From contig NZ_RBWS01000009.1 in NCBI RefSeq assembly GCF_003627955.1, positions 186,001-250,000 on the forward strand: a DNA stretch of 64,000 nt, in the 5' to 3' direction. How positions within the stretch are numbered: the first letter of the stretch is position 1; each line of letters starts with the position of its first letter. A model generated the notes under the pieces. It ran no database searches. It was not told the DNA's origin and was given only the letters and a program-made list of their open reading frames with translations. The stretch comes from Sphingobacterium puteale. Its GTDB lineage: Bacteria > Bacteroidota > Bacteroidia > Sphingobacteriales > Sphingobacteriaceae. Below are positions 29,240 through 38,233 of this stretch, piece after piece. Both the position numbers and the translations under genes were made by a program.

Positions 29240-30184
29240 ATGGACGTAAAGATATTAGGCAATAGAATTGCCAATGCGCGAAAATCACAAAATATGTCTC
29301 AGGCTCAACTCGCAGGGCTTTTGTTTATTAGTCCACAGGCCGTCGGAAAATGGGAGCGTGGAGAATCCATCCCTGATTTTATGACAATCCATCAACTGGC
29401 CGATATTTTTGCCGTGGGATTGGACTATTTTTCTGACAGCACTCTGGTGGAACGGGGCAGGGAGCTTCCTAAACTTACGGATTACAATGCTGATGGTATA
29501 TTAGCCGGAAAGAGCCGCGACGTGGAGCCTAGCACGGAGCCGGAACGAACACTACTGACTGATTTCAGCGGCAGTGCTTTAGCAGGAACTGATTTTGTGG
29601 GTGTCTATGCCCCCAAACGCAAATTTCTGGGAAGTGATCTGCGGAATGCTGATTTTTCGAACGCTGATCTCAACGGTAGCTCGTTTAAAGGAAGTGATCT
29701 ATCCGGAGCCAATTTCAAGGAAACCGATTTGAGAGGCTGCAAATTTTCTGTAAACAATCTCACTGGCACCAGCTTTAACAAGACTATCCTTACGGACACG
29801 GAGTTCTATGCCTCCGAGCTTAACAAAGCAAATTTTACGGAGTCTTCCTTGATCAATGTTAAGACCACATCTACTGATCTCAGAAAAACAGTATTTGAAA
29901 ACTGTTCGTTTAAAGGTGCGACATTTAAATCCTGTGACATGAGCGGCATCAACCTCGATGGACAGATCTTTATTGATGTCATGTTTGATCGTGTCGCGCT
30001 GACAGGTGCATCTTTTCAGGGAGCGACATTTAGAAATGTCTCATTTCGGTCCACTTCTACCTTGACGAACAGGTATTACAAAACACTCCAAACAATTCGC
30101 TTCGACGGGGCAATGATGGACAAGCTCACATTTGCTTCGCTCAAGGGGCTAGGTGTAGATCTTTCTCTTGTTAAAACCTTATAA
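29240..30184 (+). CDS. XRE-family helix-turn-helix protein with pentapeptide repeats
   Basis: 314 aa. Residues about 4-60 form a Cro/C1-type HTH (LGNRIANARKSQNMSQAQLAGLL, SPQAVGKWERGESIP). A linker to about residue 110 leads into a long run of A(D/N)LXX-like pentapeptide units, for example DLRNADFSNADLNGSSFKGS, to the C-terminus, forming a right-handed quadrilateral beta-helix. The start at 29240 is chosen over 29192 because the HTH begins right after it and a -7 box lies between. Pentapeptide helices can mimic DNA, as in Qnr proteins; a DNA-reader joined to a possible DNA mimic is unusual. The target is unknown. Confidence 0.87.
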   Translation: MDVKILGNRIANARKSQNMSQAQLAGLLFISPQAVGKWERGESIPDFMTIHQLADIFAVGLDYFSDSTLVERGRELPKLTDYNADGILAGKSRDVEPSTEPERTLLTDFSGSALAGTDFVGVYAPKRKFLGSDLRNADFSNADLNGSSFKGSDLSGANFKETDLRGCKFSVNNLTGTSFNKTILTDTEFYASELNKANFTESSLINVKTTSTDLRKTVFENCSFKGATFKSCDMSGINLDGQIFIDVMFDRVALTGASFQGATFRNVSFRSTSTLTNRYYKTLQTIRFDGAMMDKLTFASLKGLGVDLSLVKTL

Positions 30185-30368
30185 GCGAACAGTTCTTGGC
30201 AAATGAGCCCTGTTTCATCTACCTTTGAAAGTTCCAATAAAATTCTCGAGGGTAGAAATGTGGATATCCCCACTGGGAAGTGCATCATATAGAGTTTTGG
30301 TACAGGTATTGATCAAAAGAAACCGACTTTAATAAGTTTTTTTTAAATTAGGACATTAAATTGATCTT

Positions 30369-32087
30369 ATGAAAAGACTTCCAGTTCTATTCTTTTTATT
30401 GATTTCAAATGTGGGCTATTCTCAAAATCTCTCACCTTACGAGAAAGGTAATGGTAATCAGTCGACGACTTTTGAGGAAATGCGCAAATTTTATCAGGGA
30501 TTGGCGAATCAGTTTCCCGCAATCAGTTATGAAACAAAGGGAGAAGATGACAACGGGGCCCCGATCGATGTTGTCATCTTCAATCCATCACAACAAAGCC
30601 GGGAGGAGGCAAGAGAAAATAAATCGGTACTGTTTATTAATAATGGCATTCACCCCGGAGAGCCCGATGGAATTGATGCAACCATGATGCTTATGAGAGA
30701 TCTGGCAACGGGCAGGATAAAAACACCTAAGCATGTTATTATAGCTGCGATAGCGAGCTATAACGTCAGCGGAATGTTAAATCGTAACGGGTTTTCCAGA
30801 GCGAATCAAAATGGACCCGAAGAATATGGCTTTCGTGGAAACGCAAGGAATTATGATCTCAATAGGGATTTTATCAAAACAGATACAAAAAATTCGCGGA
30901 GTTTTCAGCAGATTTTTCAATGGATAAAACCAGATGTTTTTATTGACAACCATGTCAGCAATGGCGCAGATTATCAATATACGTTTACTTATATCTCGAC
31001 CAATAAGGAACGTTTGGGGAAAATTTTGGGAAACTATTCTAATAACGAAATGCAAAAAGTACTGTTGACGGATCTTGAAAAAAATGGATTTATTTCAGTC
31101 CCCTATGTCAATATTCACAATGATGTTCCAGATCTTGGTTTTCCTGTTTTCATGGATTCACCAAGATATGCAACAGGTTATACGAGTCTTTTCAATGTCA
31201 TTGGAACAGTGGTCGAAACACATATGTTGAAGCCCTATAAAGATCGTGTAAAGGCAACGTATCATTATATGCTAAATACGCTTGATTTTATGGAGCGAAA
31301 TCATAAGATTATTCAACAGAAAAGAGTCGACAATTTAAAACAGTATCGTATTGGAAGCAAATATTCCATTGCGTGGAAACTTGATACAACGAAATATGAA
31401 AATATAGACTTTAAAGGATTTGAGGCAAAATATAAGCCAAGTGATGTTTCCTCCGAAAAAAGATTGTGGTATGACCGAAATTCCAAATTCTCAAAACGGG
31501 TTAAGCTGTACAATACTTACAGTCCAACCAAGGAAGTCACTATTCCGAAGTATTATGTAATCCCACAATCCGAATGGAAAGTGATTGACTTGTTAAAGCT
31601 CAATCACATCAGAATGAATCCAATTCAACAAGATTCGACCATAATTGTGGAACAATACCGGATCAACGATTTCAAGACAACTTCTGCTCCTTATGAGGGA
31701 CATTATCTTCATTATGATACCGATGTGCTCAGGGAAATGAAGGAAGTGAGGTTCAGGGCCGGAGACTTTTTGGTTCCGCTGGATCAGGATGGCGTAAAGT
31801 ATCTTATGGAGACGCTGGAACCCGAAGCGATAGATTCCTATTTCAACTGGAATTTCTTTGATGCGATTCTTGGGCAGAAAGAATATTATTCTGCCTATGT
31901 TTTTGAAGATACGGCAGCCAAACTTTTAAAAGAAAATAAGGATTTAAAATCTGCCTTTGATAATGAAAAAGCAGGTAATCCAAAATTTTCGGCTGACGGA
32001 AAATCCCAATTGGATTGGATATATAAGCATTCGAATTATTATGAAAAATCACATTTACTGTATCCGATTTTTAGAATTGTGCCTTAG
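30369..32087 (+). CDS. Secreted M14-family zinc carboxypeptidase
   Basis: 572 aa, with a signal peptide (LFFLLISNVGYSQ). The zinc ligands of the M14 family are seen as His95 and Glu98 in NNGIHPGEPDG and His195 in FIDNHVSNG. The substrate-binding ARNYDLNRDF block (Asn165-Arg166) is present. The large C-terminal part after about residue 330 is less conserved and may be an accessory beta domain. It is likely a periplasmic or secreted peptidase removing C-terminal residues. It is monocistronic. Confidence 0.88.
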   Translation: MKRLPVLFFLLISNVGYSQNLSPYEKGNGNQSTTFEEMRKFYQGLANQFPAISYETKGEDDNGAPIDVVIFNPSQQSREEARENKSVLFINNGIHPGEPDGIDATMMLMRDLATGRIKTPKHVIIAAIASYNVSGMLNRNGFSRANQNGPEEYGFRGNARNYDLNRDFIKTDTKNSRSFQQIFQWIKPDVFIDNHVSNGADYQYTFTYISTNKERLGKILGNYSNNEMQKVLLTDLEKNGFISVPYVNIHNDVPDLGFPVFMDSPRYATGYTSLFNVIGTVVETHMLKPYKDRVKATYHYMLNTLDFMERNHKIIQQKRVDNLKQYRIGSKYSIAWKLDTTKYENIDFKGFEAKYKPSDVSSEKRLWYDRNSKFSKRVKLYNTYSPTKEVTIPKYYVIPQSEWKVIDLLKLNHIRMNPIQQDSTIIVEQYRINDFKTTSAPYEGHYLHYDTDVLREMKEVRFRAGDFLVPLDQDGVKYLMETLEPEAIDSYFNWNFFDAILGQKEYYSAYVFEDTAAKLLKENKDLKSAFDNEKAGNPKFSADGKSQLDWIYKHSNYYEKSHLLYPIFRIVP

Positions 32088-32103
32088 CAAGGTATATCTT
32101 TTT

Positions 32104-32256
32104 CTATAAGTCCGTACTGCGGCTGTTTTTCTGAGCAACTTTGGTTGCTATGCTTTTTGCTGTTGTTTTAGCAGCAGGTGCCACTGTTTTCTTTGGCATT
32201 GCCTTAGGCTGCGGCTTAGCTGGCGTGCTGGTATTTTTGACTGCTACCGGAGCCGC
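32104..32256 (-). pseudogene. Remnant of a lysine/alanine-rich histone H1-like gene
   Basis: A 50-codon minus-strand frame with a stop at both ends, rich in Lys, Ala, Pro and Thr. Its tail, from an ATG at 32199, begins MPKKTVAPAAKTTAKS. The composition is that of the C-terminal tail of bacterial histone H1-like (Hc1) DNA-binding proteins, which usually have a longer N-terminal domain. None is seen upstream, where an in-frame TAA stands directly before the Ala-rich part. A short expressed 31 aa peptide cannot be excluded. Confidence 0.45.
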
Positions 32257-32321
32257 TTAAAATTACCTTTTGCCGGTTGCACAGAATAACTTTGAAGTGA
32301 TAAATCAAGAAGCTAGTGGTA

Positions 32322-32369
32322 CTTAAATAAAAATACCCCTTCCCAACAAAAGGGATACTTTTATTTAAG
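32322..32369 (-). terminator. Long-stem terminator after the AraJ-like MFS gene
   Basis: 20-nt arms (32322-32341 and 32350-32369) pair along their full length around an 8-nt loop. In the minus-strand transcript the two imperfect positions become G-U wobbles; in the plus-strand transcript they would be mismatches. It lies 22 bp after the MFS stop codon and so belongs to it. Confidence 0.75.
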
Positions 32370-32390
32370 CTTATTATGCGAGCTGATTTC

Positions 32391-33578
32391 CTAAGCCTGT
32401 TTACATACCGATGGAGCAAGCTTTGTCGCTATACTTTCCTCATCCTGCGTTTGCATTTTTGGGAAAGTGACAAAACTCATCGCAAATGTAATCGCTAATA
32501 GCAAGATACTTACCCATAAAACATAATGTACACCATAGTAGACGCTTATTATCCCTCCAAGAAAAGCACCTAGGGAAATTCCGATATTGAAGGATGAAGT
32601 AAGTAAGCTATTCACAAATTCAAGGGCGTGATGGGGAATCGACTGAGTTGTCCGAATATTTGAAACCAGAAATCCACCCGTATGAATCATTCCCCAGATG
32701 GAGACTATAATGACCATTGGTGCAAATATTCCGCCTAAGTAGTAAGCGAGCACCTGTACTGCGATTAAAGAAGCCAAAAAGAATCTTGCTGTTAATAGCA
32801 CGTTTCTGTTTAACGCCAGGCCCATCAGCCAATTTCCTAGCGTTCCCATGCCACCAAAGAGCAGTAACATAACACTGATCTGTGCGCCATCCATCTTAGT
32901 AATTTCTTCCAGATAGGCGGTAAGATAGGTGTAACTGGAAAACATCGCCGCTAGTGTACAAATGGTTGAAATCAGGTTGAGCCACAGAAGAGGACTTTTC
33001 AGTACCGCGATCTGATTTTGTGTGGATTTTGTATTGTCCGCAGGAATAGAAGGTATAAATACCAACAGACCTATACAAGCAATTAGACTGATCGCGCTAC
33101 TAAGGAAAAATGAAGCCTGCCAATTATTAAATAGATCTACCGCGTAGGTAGTTAATGGGATTCCAAGTACAGTGGCTAAGCTGAGACCCAACATGACCGT
33201 AGAAACACCCTTTGCCCCACTATTTTTAAAGGCAATAGCGATAGAGATATTCCAAAATAGCGGATGTAATATTGCTGGCAGGATGCGAGCCACCATCAAC
33301 ATAGTGAAATTTGAAGAAAATGCAGAGATTAAGTTTGAGAGGACAAATATGCTCATAACCAGACATAGGAGAAGTTTCCGATTTATTTTGGTCGTGAAGG
33401 AAGTGATAAAAGGTGACGAAACTGCCACCGTTATCGCAAAAGCACTGAGTAACCATCCGGCAGTATCTAATGATATGCCGAATTCGCGGCTAATTGTCGG
33501 AAGGATTCCAACTATTCCAAATTCAGTTGTAATTATGCCAAATGCACCAAGTGCCAGGACGTAGATTGATTTTTTCAT
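32391..33578 (-). CDS. MFS transporter, AraJ/YdhP-like (DHA1 family)
   Basis: 395 aa with 12 hydrophobic helices. The N-terminus, LALGAFGIITTEFGIVGILPTISREFGIS, and the ITVAVSSPFI segment in TM2 are typical of the arabinose-polymer/sugar-efflux DHA1 subgroup. The exported compound is unknown; family members include AraJ, SotB and chloramphenicol exporters. It is transcribed divergently from an AraC-type regulator gene 88 bp away, which probably controls it. Confidence 0.86.
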   Translation of the reverse strand: MKKSIYVLALGAFGIITTEFGIVGILPTISREFGISLDTAGWLLSAFAITVAVSSPFITSFTTKINRKLLLCLVMSIFVLSNLISAFSSNFTMLMVARILPAILHPLFWNISIAIAFKNSGAKGVSTVMLGLSLATVLGIPLTTYAVDLFNNWQASFFLSSAISLIACIGLLVFIPSIPADNTKSTQNQIAVLKSPLLWLNLISTICTLAAMFSSYTYLTAYLEEITKMDGAQISVMLLLFGGMGTLGNWLMGLALNRNVLLTARFFLASLIAVQVLAYYLGGIFAPMVIIVSIWGMIHTGGFLVSNIRTTQSIPHHALEFVNSLLTSSFNIGISLGAFLGGIISVYYGVHYVLWVSILLLAITFAMSFVTFPKMQTQDEESIATKLAPSVCKQA

Positions 33579-33654
33579 TGCTATCTAAAGTTTTGATGTA
33601 GCAAATTTGAACAGAAATATTTTGAAAAATCAGTATTTATTAATGATAAATAGG

Positions 33655-33662
33655 TATTTTTG
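33655..33662 (+). promoter_or_regulatory. -7 box almost touching the AraC start codon
   Basis: TATTTTTG fits TAnnTTTG and ends only 4 bp before the ATG at 33667. If used, transcription would begin at or next to the start codon, giving a leaderless message. Confidence 0.4.
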
Positions 33663-33666
33663 CGTT

Positions 33667-34515
33667 ATGAGGAGAGAGAATATCGATCAATTGGTCAAAG
33701 TGGAATACCATCAGGTGGTAAACTGTCCTTTAAAAGATAACCAGTTTTCCTTTTTTCAAATCATATATGTCATTTGTGGAGGAGGATTTCTTAAAATTAA
33801 CAATAATACCGCTTCATATAGCAAGGGCAGTCTCATACTCCTTACACCAAATGATCAGCATAATTTGGAAGTAATCGAACATACAGAATTTTTGCTCGTT
33901 AAGTTCAGCGAACGGTATGTAAAAGACTACAAGTGGAATAGCATAAATTCGATGGAATGTCTATTATATGGGGCTTCCTATTTGTCCGGGTGCATTTTAC
34001 AGAATAAACCTGATGTTATTCTGGTTGATTCGATTGTTTCCTCGCTTCTCCATGGCATCAATCATCCGGACCTCTTTCAGGAGGAGCTGACCTTACATTA
34101 TGTGAATGCATTGATTGTTATTGCGGCAAGGAATATTTCAAAGATGAGAGTAGCACATGTGGCATCCAATACAGATAAACGGGTGTTAGACATTATTAAT
34201 TATATCCAGGGAAATATCCATGATCCGTCATTGTTAAAAGTATCTTCAATCGCTCATAAATTCGGCTTCTCTGAAAGTTATCTTGGCAGCTACTTTAAAA
34301 AGCAATGTGGTGAAACTATCCAGCATTATATATTAAATTATAAAATGCGATTGATCGAGCATAGGCTTCTTTTTAGTGATATGCGGATCAATGAAATTGT
34401 GTCCGAATTTGGTTTTTCAGATGAGAGCCATCTGAATAAATTTTTTAAAAAGACACACGTAGTGAGCCTGACGGAATTCAGAAAATCGAAAGGACGTATA
34501 GCAATGCAAGTTTAA
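33667..34515 (+). CDS. AraC family transcriptional regulator
   Basis: 282 aa. The N-terminal half is a cupin-like effector domain (QIIYVICGGGFLKINNNTASYSKGSLILL, then DQHNLEVIEH). The C-terminal ~100 aa form two HTH motifs, with SSIAHKFGFSESYLGSYFKKQCGET and INEIVSEFGFSDESHLNKFFKKTH. The start at 33667 is preferred to the frame opening at 33607 because the extra residues look random and a -7 box lies just upstream. It faces away from the MFS pump gene, its probable target, and ends before a strong terminator. Confidence 0.88.
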   Translation: MRRENIDQLVKVEYHQVVNCPLKDNQFSFFQIIYVICGGGFLKINNNTASYSKGSLILLTPNDQHNLEVIEHTEFLLVKFSERYVKDYKWNSINSMECLLYGASYLSGCILQNKPDVILVDSIVSSLLHGINHPDLFQEELTLHYVNALIVIAARNISKMRVAHVASNTDKRVLDIINYIQGNIHDPSLLKVSSIAHKFGFSESYLGSYFKKQCGETIQHYILNYKMRLIEHRLLFSDMRINEIVSEFGFSDESHLNKFFKKTHVVSLTEFRKSKGRIAMQV

Positions 34516-34574
34516 AGATTGGGAAAATTAGCTTCTTTTCCTAAAGGCTCTGCTTAAATCGAAACCATTGACCG

Positions 34575-34612
34575 GAAAATCCGGGAAACAGTTTCGTTTC
34601 CCGGATTTTTTG
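34575..34612. terminator. Terminator after the AraC gene
   Basis: ATCCGGGAAAC (34579-34589) pairs with GTTTCCCGGAT (34596-34606) around a 6-nt loop, with an A tract before and a T run after. It serves the AraC gene and may also stop the convergent flavoprotein transcript. Confidence 0.9.
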
Positions 34613-34643
34613 TCCATTGCTAGGCAGCACAGTAGTTTTTTAT

Positions 34644-35234
34644 TTAAACAGCTAGTTTATTTTCTAAATAGACCTGTCTGAGCTGTGATCCCCATGCTTC
34701 GACAGTATGATCTTCTGCACGGTCAGCCCGATCAAAGAAAAAGTGTTGCTTGATTTCAAGACCACAATAACTATATATACCTTTATCAGAGGTCAATTTT
34801 AGGGCTTTGTCCATTCCGGTTTCTTGGTATTCCATCATTGATTTACCCTGAGAATTGATGATGTATGCCGATTTTCCGGTTAGTAGGCCTTTTTGAACAC
34901 CGGCATCATATCTGTAGGCAAATCCATAACTGAATACACGGTCTATATATCCTTTCATAATGGCAGGCATACCCGTCCACCAGATGGGGTATATAAAAGT
35001 AATGGAATCGGCCCATATAATATAGTCCTGCTCTCTTTTTACGTCCTGATCCACAATTCCCCGGCGTTGGCCGTTGACATCATCAAGGGACAATACCGGA
35101 TTAAAATTTAATTGGTAGAGATCTCTTACGATGACTTCCTGTCCATTTTGTAGCAAGGTTTCTTTAACAATTTGCTTAAAGTGATTATTTAAACTGCTGT
35201 CAATTGGGTGTGCATAGATGATGAGATGTTTCAT
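34644..35234 (-). CDS. NAD(P)H-dependent oxidoreductase, flavodoxin-like fold
   Basis: 196 aa FMN/FAD flavoprotein of the NQO1/KefF/MdaB quinone-reductase group. The N-terminal KHLIIYAHPIDSSLNNHFKQ is the phosphate-binding strand and loop. FIYPIWWTGMPAIMKGYIDRVFSYGFAY is the hallmark block contacting the flavin and dimer partner. It probably reduces quinones by two electrons. A second AraC-type regulator is encoded 78 bp upstream on the same strand. Confidence 0.9.
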   Translation of the reverse strand: MKHLIIYAHPIDSSLNNHFKQIVKETLLQNGQEVIVRDLYQLNFNPVLSLDDVNGQRRGIVDQDVKREQDYIIWADSITFIYPIWWTGMPAIMKGYIDRVFSYGFAYRYDAGVQKGLLTGKSAYIINSQGKSMMEYQETGMDKALKLTSDKGIYSYCGLEIKQHFFFDRADRAEDHTVEAWGSQLRQVYLENKLAV

Positions 35235-35312
35235 TGTTTTTATTTTTAATTGTTTGAATGGAACAAATTTATCAGGAATGCAATCGGGAAAATTGTAAGA
35301 AAACGAAAAGGC

Positions 35313-36137
35313 CTATCCATCAGATGCCCTGCAGACATCACGCTGAAATTTTAAAAATTTTTTAGGTGAAGTATTGATAAAATGTTGGAAGTCATGAATC
35401 AATTGGCTTTGGTCATAATAGCCACATTCCTCGATTATTTTAAACCAGTTTACCTTTCCTGTTGAAGAGGCTAGCTGTTGGATGAATCCAATCGCTTTGA
35501 TAAAACGCTCATATCGACTCAATTCCTTGGCGCTGAATCCAAAATGTTTTTTATGGATGAGCTGAATATTTCTTTCACTGTGTCCGGTTTGCCCGGCAAC
35601 AGATTTAACAGGATTCAGTGGCCCGGATTGAAAATGGAAAAGTAGAGCAGAAATATCATCCTGCGACCTCAAATAAGGCTTACAAAAATTTAAGATACAC
35701 TTTACTTTCTCTGCCACATCGTCGATTTCATTTAGCTGCTGCCATAAATAGTGAAAGCAATTGTCCAACAAGAGCTCGTCAGGATCCATGGTCTGATCCC
35801 CGGAAGGGTATGGTCTACCAAAAAAACGAAAAAAAGCATCAGCTTTGAAATTGGCGATCAATAGCTGTGTCCCCGGGAGTAAAGTGTAAGAAAAGGCTTG
35901 TTTAACTGGGCCGAGTACAATGCAGTTACCAATGCTGATTTTTGCCTTTTCTTTGGAGATCAGTAAGGCCGGTGTCCCGAAATTAAACACCATCATTGTC
36001 TGAAATGATGGTAGCAGTGTTTTTGTAATATTGTTTTCTGATGTATTCGCTGCAAAGTAAAAATGAGAAAACACTGTTTCAAATTCCTCCGGAACGGGAA
36101 TCCTGTAGCTTTGATATGTTTCTTGGTCCGTGCTCAT
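35313..36137 (-). CDS. AraC-type regulator with DUF6597-like N-terminal domain
   Basis: 274 aa. The N-terminal domain has FQTMMVFNFGTPALL and GPVKQAFSYTLLPGTQLLIANFK, resembling the DUF6597 sensor domain, which contains the SVGD/GP-type beta barrel. The C-terminal HTH pair is SERNIQLIHKKHFGFSAKELSRYERF and YYDQSQLIHDFQHFINTSPKKFL. It lies directly upstream of the quinone-reductase-like gene on the same strand, so it may regulate it or be co-transcribed. Confidence 0.82.
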   Translation of the reverse strand: MSTDQETYQSYRIPVPEEFETVFSHFYFAANTSENNITKTLLPSFQTMMVFNFGTPALLISKEKAKISIGNCIVLGPVKQAFSYTLLPGTQLLIANFKADAFFRFFGRPYPSGDQTMDPDELLLDNCFHYLWQQLNEIDDVAEKVKCILNFCKPYLRSQDDISALLFHFQSGPLNPVKSVAGQTGHSERNIQLIHKKHFGFSAKELSRYERFIKAIGFIQQLASSTGKVNWFKIIEECGYYDQSQLIHDFQHFINTSPKKFLKFQRDVCRASDG

Positions 36138-36252
36138 CAGTTTCTAAGGCCAATTTAATAAAAAATATACGCTAAAATTAGAAATCCGATAGTCATTTAG
36201 ATAAATCGCCTGAACCTAAAGCACCTGGCGTAGATGGGAGGCAATCGATGGA

Positions 36253-36286
36253 CAAAAAAACGTGTAGCAGAAATCTGCTACACGTC
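36253..36286 (-). terminator. Terminator of the cold shock gene
   Basis: ACGTGTAGCAG (36260-36270) and CTGCTACACGT (36275-36285) form a perfect 11-bp stem. On the minus strand a T run (36254-36260) follows, about 47 bp after the cold shock stop codon. Confidence 0.88.
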
Positions 36287-36332
36287 GTTAGAAGATGCGC
36301 CATGCAACTCCCAGATTGACTATTCTACTTAA

Positions 36333-36524
36333 TTAAGCGATACGTACATTTGTGGCGTTAATGCCTTTTTTTCCATTTTCCAAATCAAATGTTACGCTAT
36401 CATTTTCGCGTACTTCATTGATCAGACCGGTAACATGTACGAAAATGTCTTCACCACCATCAGCTGGTGTAATAAAACCGAAACCTTTTGTCTGGTTAAA
36501 GAATTTTACTGTTCCTTCTTGCAT
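36333..36524 (-). CDS. CspA-family cold shock protein
   Basis: 63 aa single cold-shock domain that binds single-stranded nucleic acid. The RNP1 motif is KGFGFI and RNP2 is DIFVHV. The start at 36524 (MQEGTVKFFNQ) is the normal family start; the longer frame to 36605 adds residues with no likeness to the family. The long AT-rich stretch upstream (36525-36700) probably holds a structured cold-shock leader, but no cold box was recognised. Confidence 0.93.
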   Translation of the reverse strand: MQEGTVKFFNQTKGFGFITPADGGEDIFVHVTGLINEVRENDSVTFDLENGKKGINATNVRIA

Positions 36525-36605
36525 TGTATTATATATTAGTATTAAATTATTCTGTTTACACACGTTGTATAAAGGATTCTGTCCCAACAACGAGAAATAA
36601 TCCAT

Positions 36606-36863
36606 TTGTTTGCAAGAAATGATGTTTTGTATTTAATGGGCTTGGTGTTATGCAAGTTCAAAAAGGTACTTCACTATTATTTTGAAAACAAAATTAGCTT
36701 CTGGAAATGCAAAAACTGAGCGGAAAGGGATACTTGACGATTCAGAAAAGCAAGGGCGGAACCTGATTATGATACAAGTATAGGTATAAAATATTGGTAT
36801 ATAGTATATTTTGTGTTTTATTTTCAGAATAAATTCATTTACTGCCTTAATATCGCATTAAAG
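36606..36863. other. AT-rich region upstream of the cold shock gene, no gene seen
   Basis: It lies between the cold shock gene and the desaturase, both on the minus strand. It should contain the cold shock promoter and part of its leader. No ORF or repeat was recognised before the terminator at 36864. Confidence 0.45.
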
Positions 36864-36906
36864 CTCCTTCTTCCAATAGAAATCACGCATGAAGAAGGAG
36901 TTTTTA
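36864..36906. terminator. Terminator downstream of the desaturase gene
   Basis: CTCCTTCTTC (36864-36873) pairs with GAAGAAGGAG (36891-36900). It lies about 45 bp after the desaturase stop codon on the minus strand. The T run is on the plus-strand side, so termination in the minus direction would rest on a weaker CTTTAA tail. Confidence 0.6.
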
Positions 36907-36946
36907 ATTTTACTTTGCAGAACGATATTGAATCATTCGACTAAGT

Positions 36947-38008
36947 TTATTTTGACATGGCATGAATAACCCCGATATGCGACCTAAACGCTGCCCAAAA
37001 AGTCCTGAATTCGTTGTATTGCAATTTATACTCCTTGCAAGTTTGTTTTACGATACGGTTGAGTGCAGGATAATGCACATGGCTTATTTTGGGAAACAGA
37101 TGATGCTCTACCTGAAAGTTAAGTCCGCCGAGCAGCCAGGTTAATACCTTACTCCTTGTAGCGAAATTGGCCGTGGACTGGATCTGATGAATCATCCATT
37201 CTTCTTCCACACGTGCTCCCTCAACTGTTTTAAATTCAGTTCCGGAAACAACGTGTGCCAGTTGAAATACCGTCGCCAGACTCATTCCGCAGACAACGCC
37301 AGCAATTAACAAACCAAAGAGGGTAGGAAGCCAACCGACAAAGATAATGGGAAGAACCACAAATAGCGAGAAATGTACGATCTTACTGAGCCAAAAAATG
37401 ACACGCTCCCTGACCGGAAAATGAAAACGCTCGGCTTGATTTCCCAAGCGGCCGCGGAAATATTTTTCATAATCCTGATAAAAAATCCAGGCTAAATAGG
37501 AGATACCGTATAACAGCGGAAAGTAAAACCGTTGATAGCGGTGGTGTTTTTTCAGCTTCTGATCATGGTGGATACGCATAAATTTAATTTCAATATCGTG
37601 GTCCTCACCATCAATATTGGTATACGTATGGTGGGCGATATTATGTTTAAGTTTCCAAAAATAGATATTGCCGCCCAAGAGATTGAGTGTGTAGGACAAT
37701 ACCGTATTCAGACGTTTGTTATCCGAAAACGAATTATGTCCGGCATCGTGCATGATATTGAAGCCGATAGCAGCTAAGTTAGCTCCGAAAATAAGGCATA
37801 GCACGACAGCAATGCTCCAATGAAGTGGAACGAAGACCAAGAGAATATATAAAAGGATAAAAGTAGCCAAAAGAATAGTGGCTTTCAGAAATATCCTTCG
37901 GTTGCCAGTCTTTTGCTTTAACGAATTATTAAAATAATTATTGATTTTTTGCTTTAACGCTTTGGAGAACAATGTATTAACATTGTCGAATTTAACAGAC
38001 TGGGACAT
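36947..38008 (-). CDS. Membrane fatty acid (acyl-CoA/acyl-lipid) desaturase
   Basis: 353 aa integral membrane di-iron desaturase. The three histidine boxes are HDAGH (87-91), HNIAHH (122-127) and QVEHH (299-303), with hydrophobic helix pairs between. QVEHH is typical of front-end and delta-5/6-like or linoleoyl-CoA type desaturases. The start at 38008 (MSQSVKFDNV) is preferred; the open frame to 38218 runs through a terminator hairpin and looks non-coding. The gene is next to a cold shock gene, and a role in cold adaptation of membranes is a reasonable inference. Confidence 0.9.
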   Translation of the reverse strand: MSQSVKFDNVNTLFSKALKQKINNYFNNSLKQKTGNRRIFLKATILLATFILLYILLVFVPLHWSIAVVLCLIFGANLAAIGFNIMHDAGHNSFSDNKRLNTVLSYTLNLLGGNIYFWKLKHNIAHHTYTNIDGEDHDIEIKFMRIHHDQKLKKHHRYQRFYFPLLYGISYLAWIFYQDYEKYFRGRLGNQAERFHFPVRERVIFWLSKIVHFSLFVVLPIIFVGWLPTLFGLLIAGVVCGMSLATVFQLAHVVSGTEFKTVEGARVEEEWMIHQIQSTANFATRSKVLTWLLGGLNFQVEHHLFPKISHVHYPALNRIVKQTCKEYKLQYNEFRTFWAAFRSHIGVIHAMSK

Positions 38009-38170
38009 GTGATTTCTGAAGTGGAGATATTTCTCGTATTTAATTTGCAATCTAAAGTGATTGACTGATGTGAAATTACATTTTATATTTGAATCAACAC
38101 TATACGATAACGTTAAATGCATGTTAAAGTATTGATTTTTCAATAAACTTAAAGCGCCGCCGATTAACCA

Positions 38171-38200
38171 AAAAAACCCGAGCGTAAATTTCGGGCTTTT
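38171..38200. terminator. Terminator between DUF1508 and desaturase genes
   Basis: CCCGA (38177-38181) and TCGGG (38191-38195), flanked by A and T tracts, form a short stem 34 bp after the DUF1508 stop codon on the minus strand. Confidence 0.65.
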
Positions 38201-38233
38201 TATCATTTGCTTATGCAAATCAAGTTTTACACT

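Noticed and set aside
30203..30310. Minus-strand 35-codon frame (reads KTLYDALPSGDIHIS) between the XRE and M14 genes
   Set aside because: Protein-like residues but no start codon, no known family and too short to support.
32322..32369. Long perfect-looking inverted repeat as a mobile element or small RNA
   Set aside because: Position just after the MFS stop and strand-specific G-U pairing fit a terminator better.
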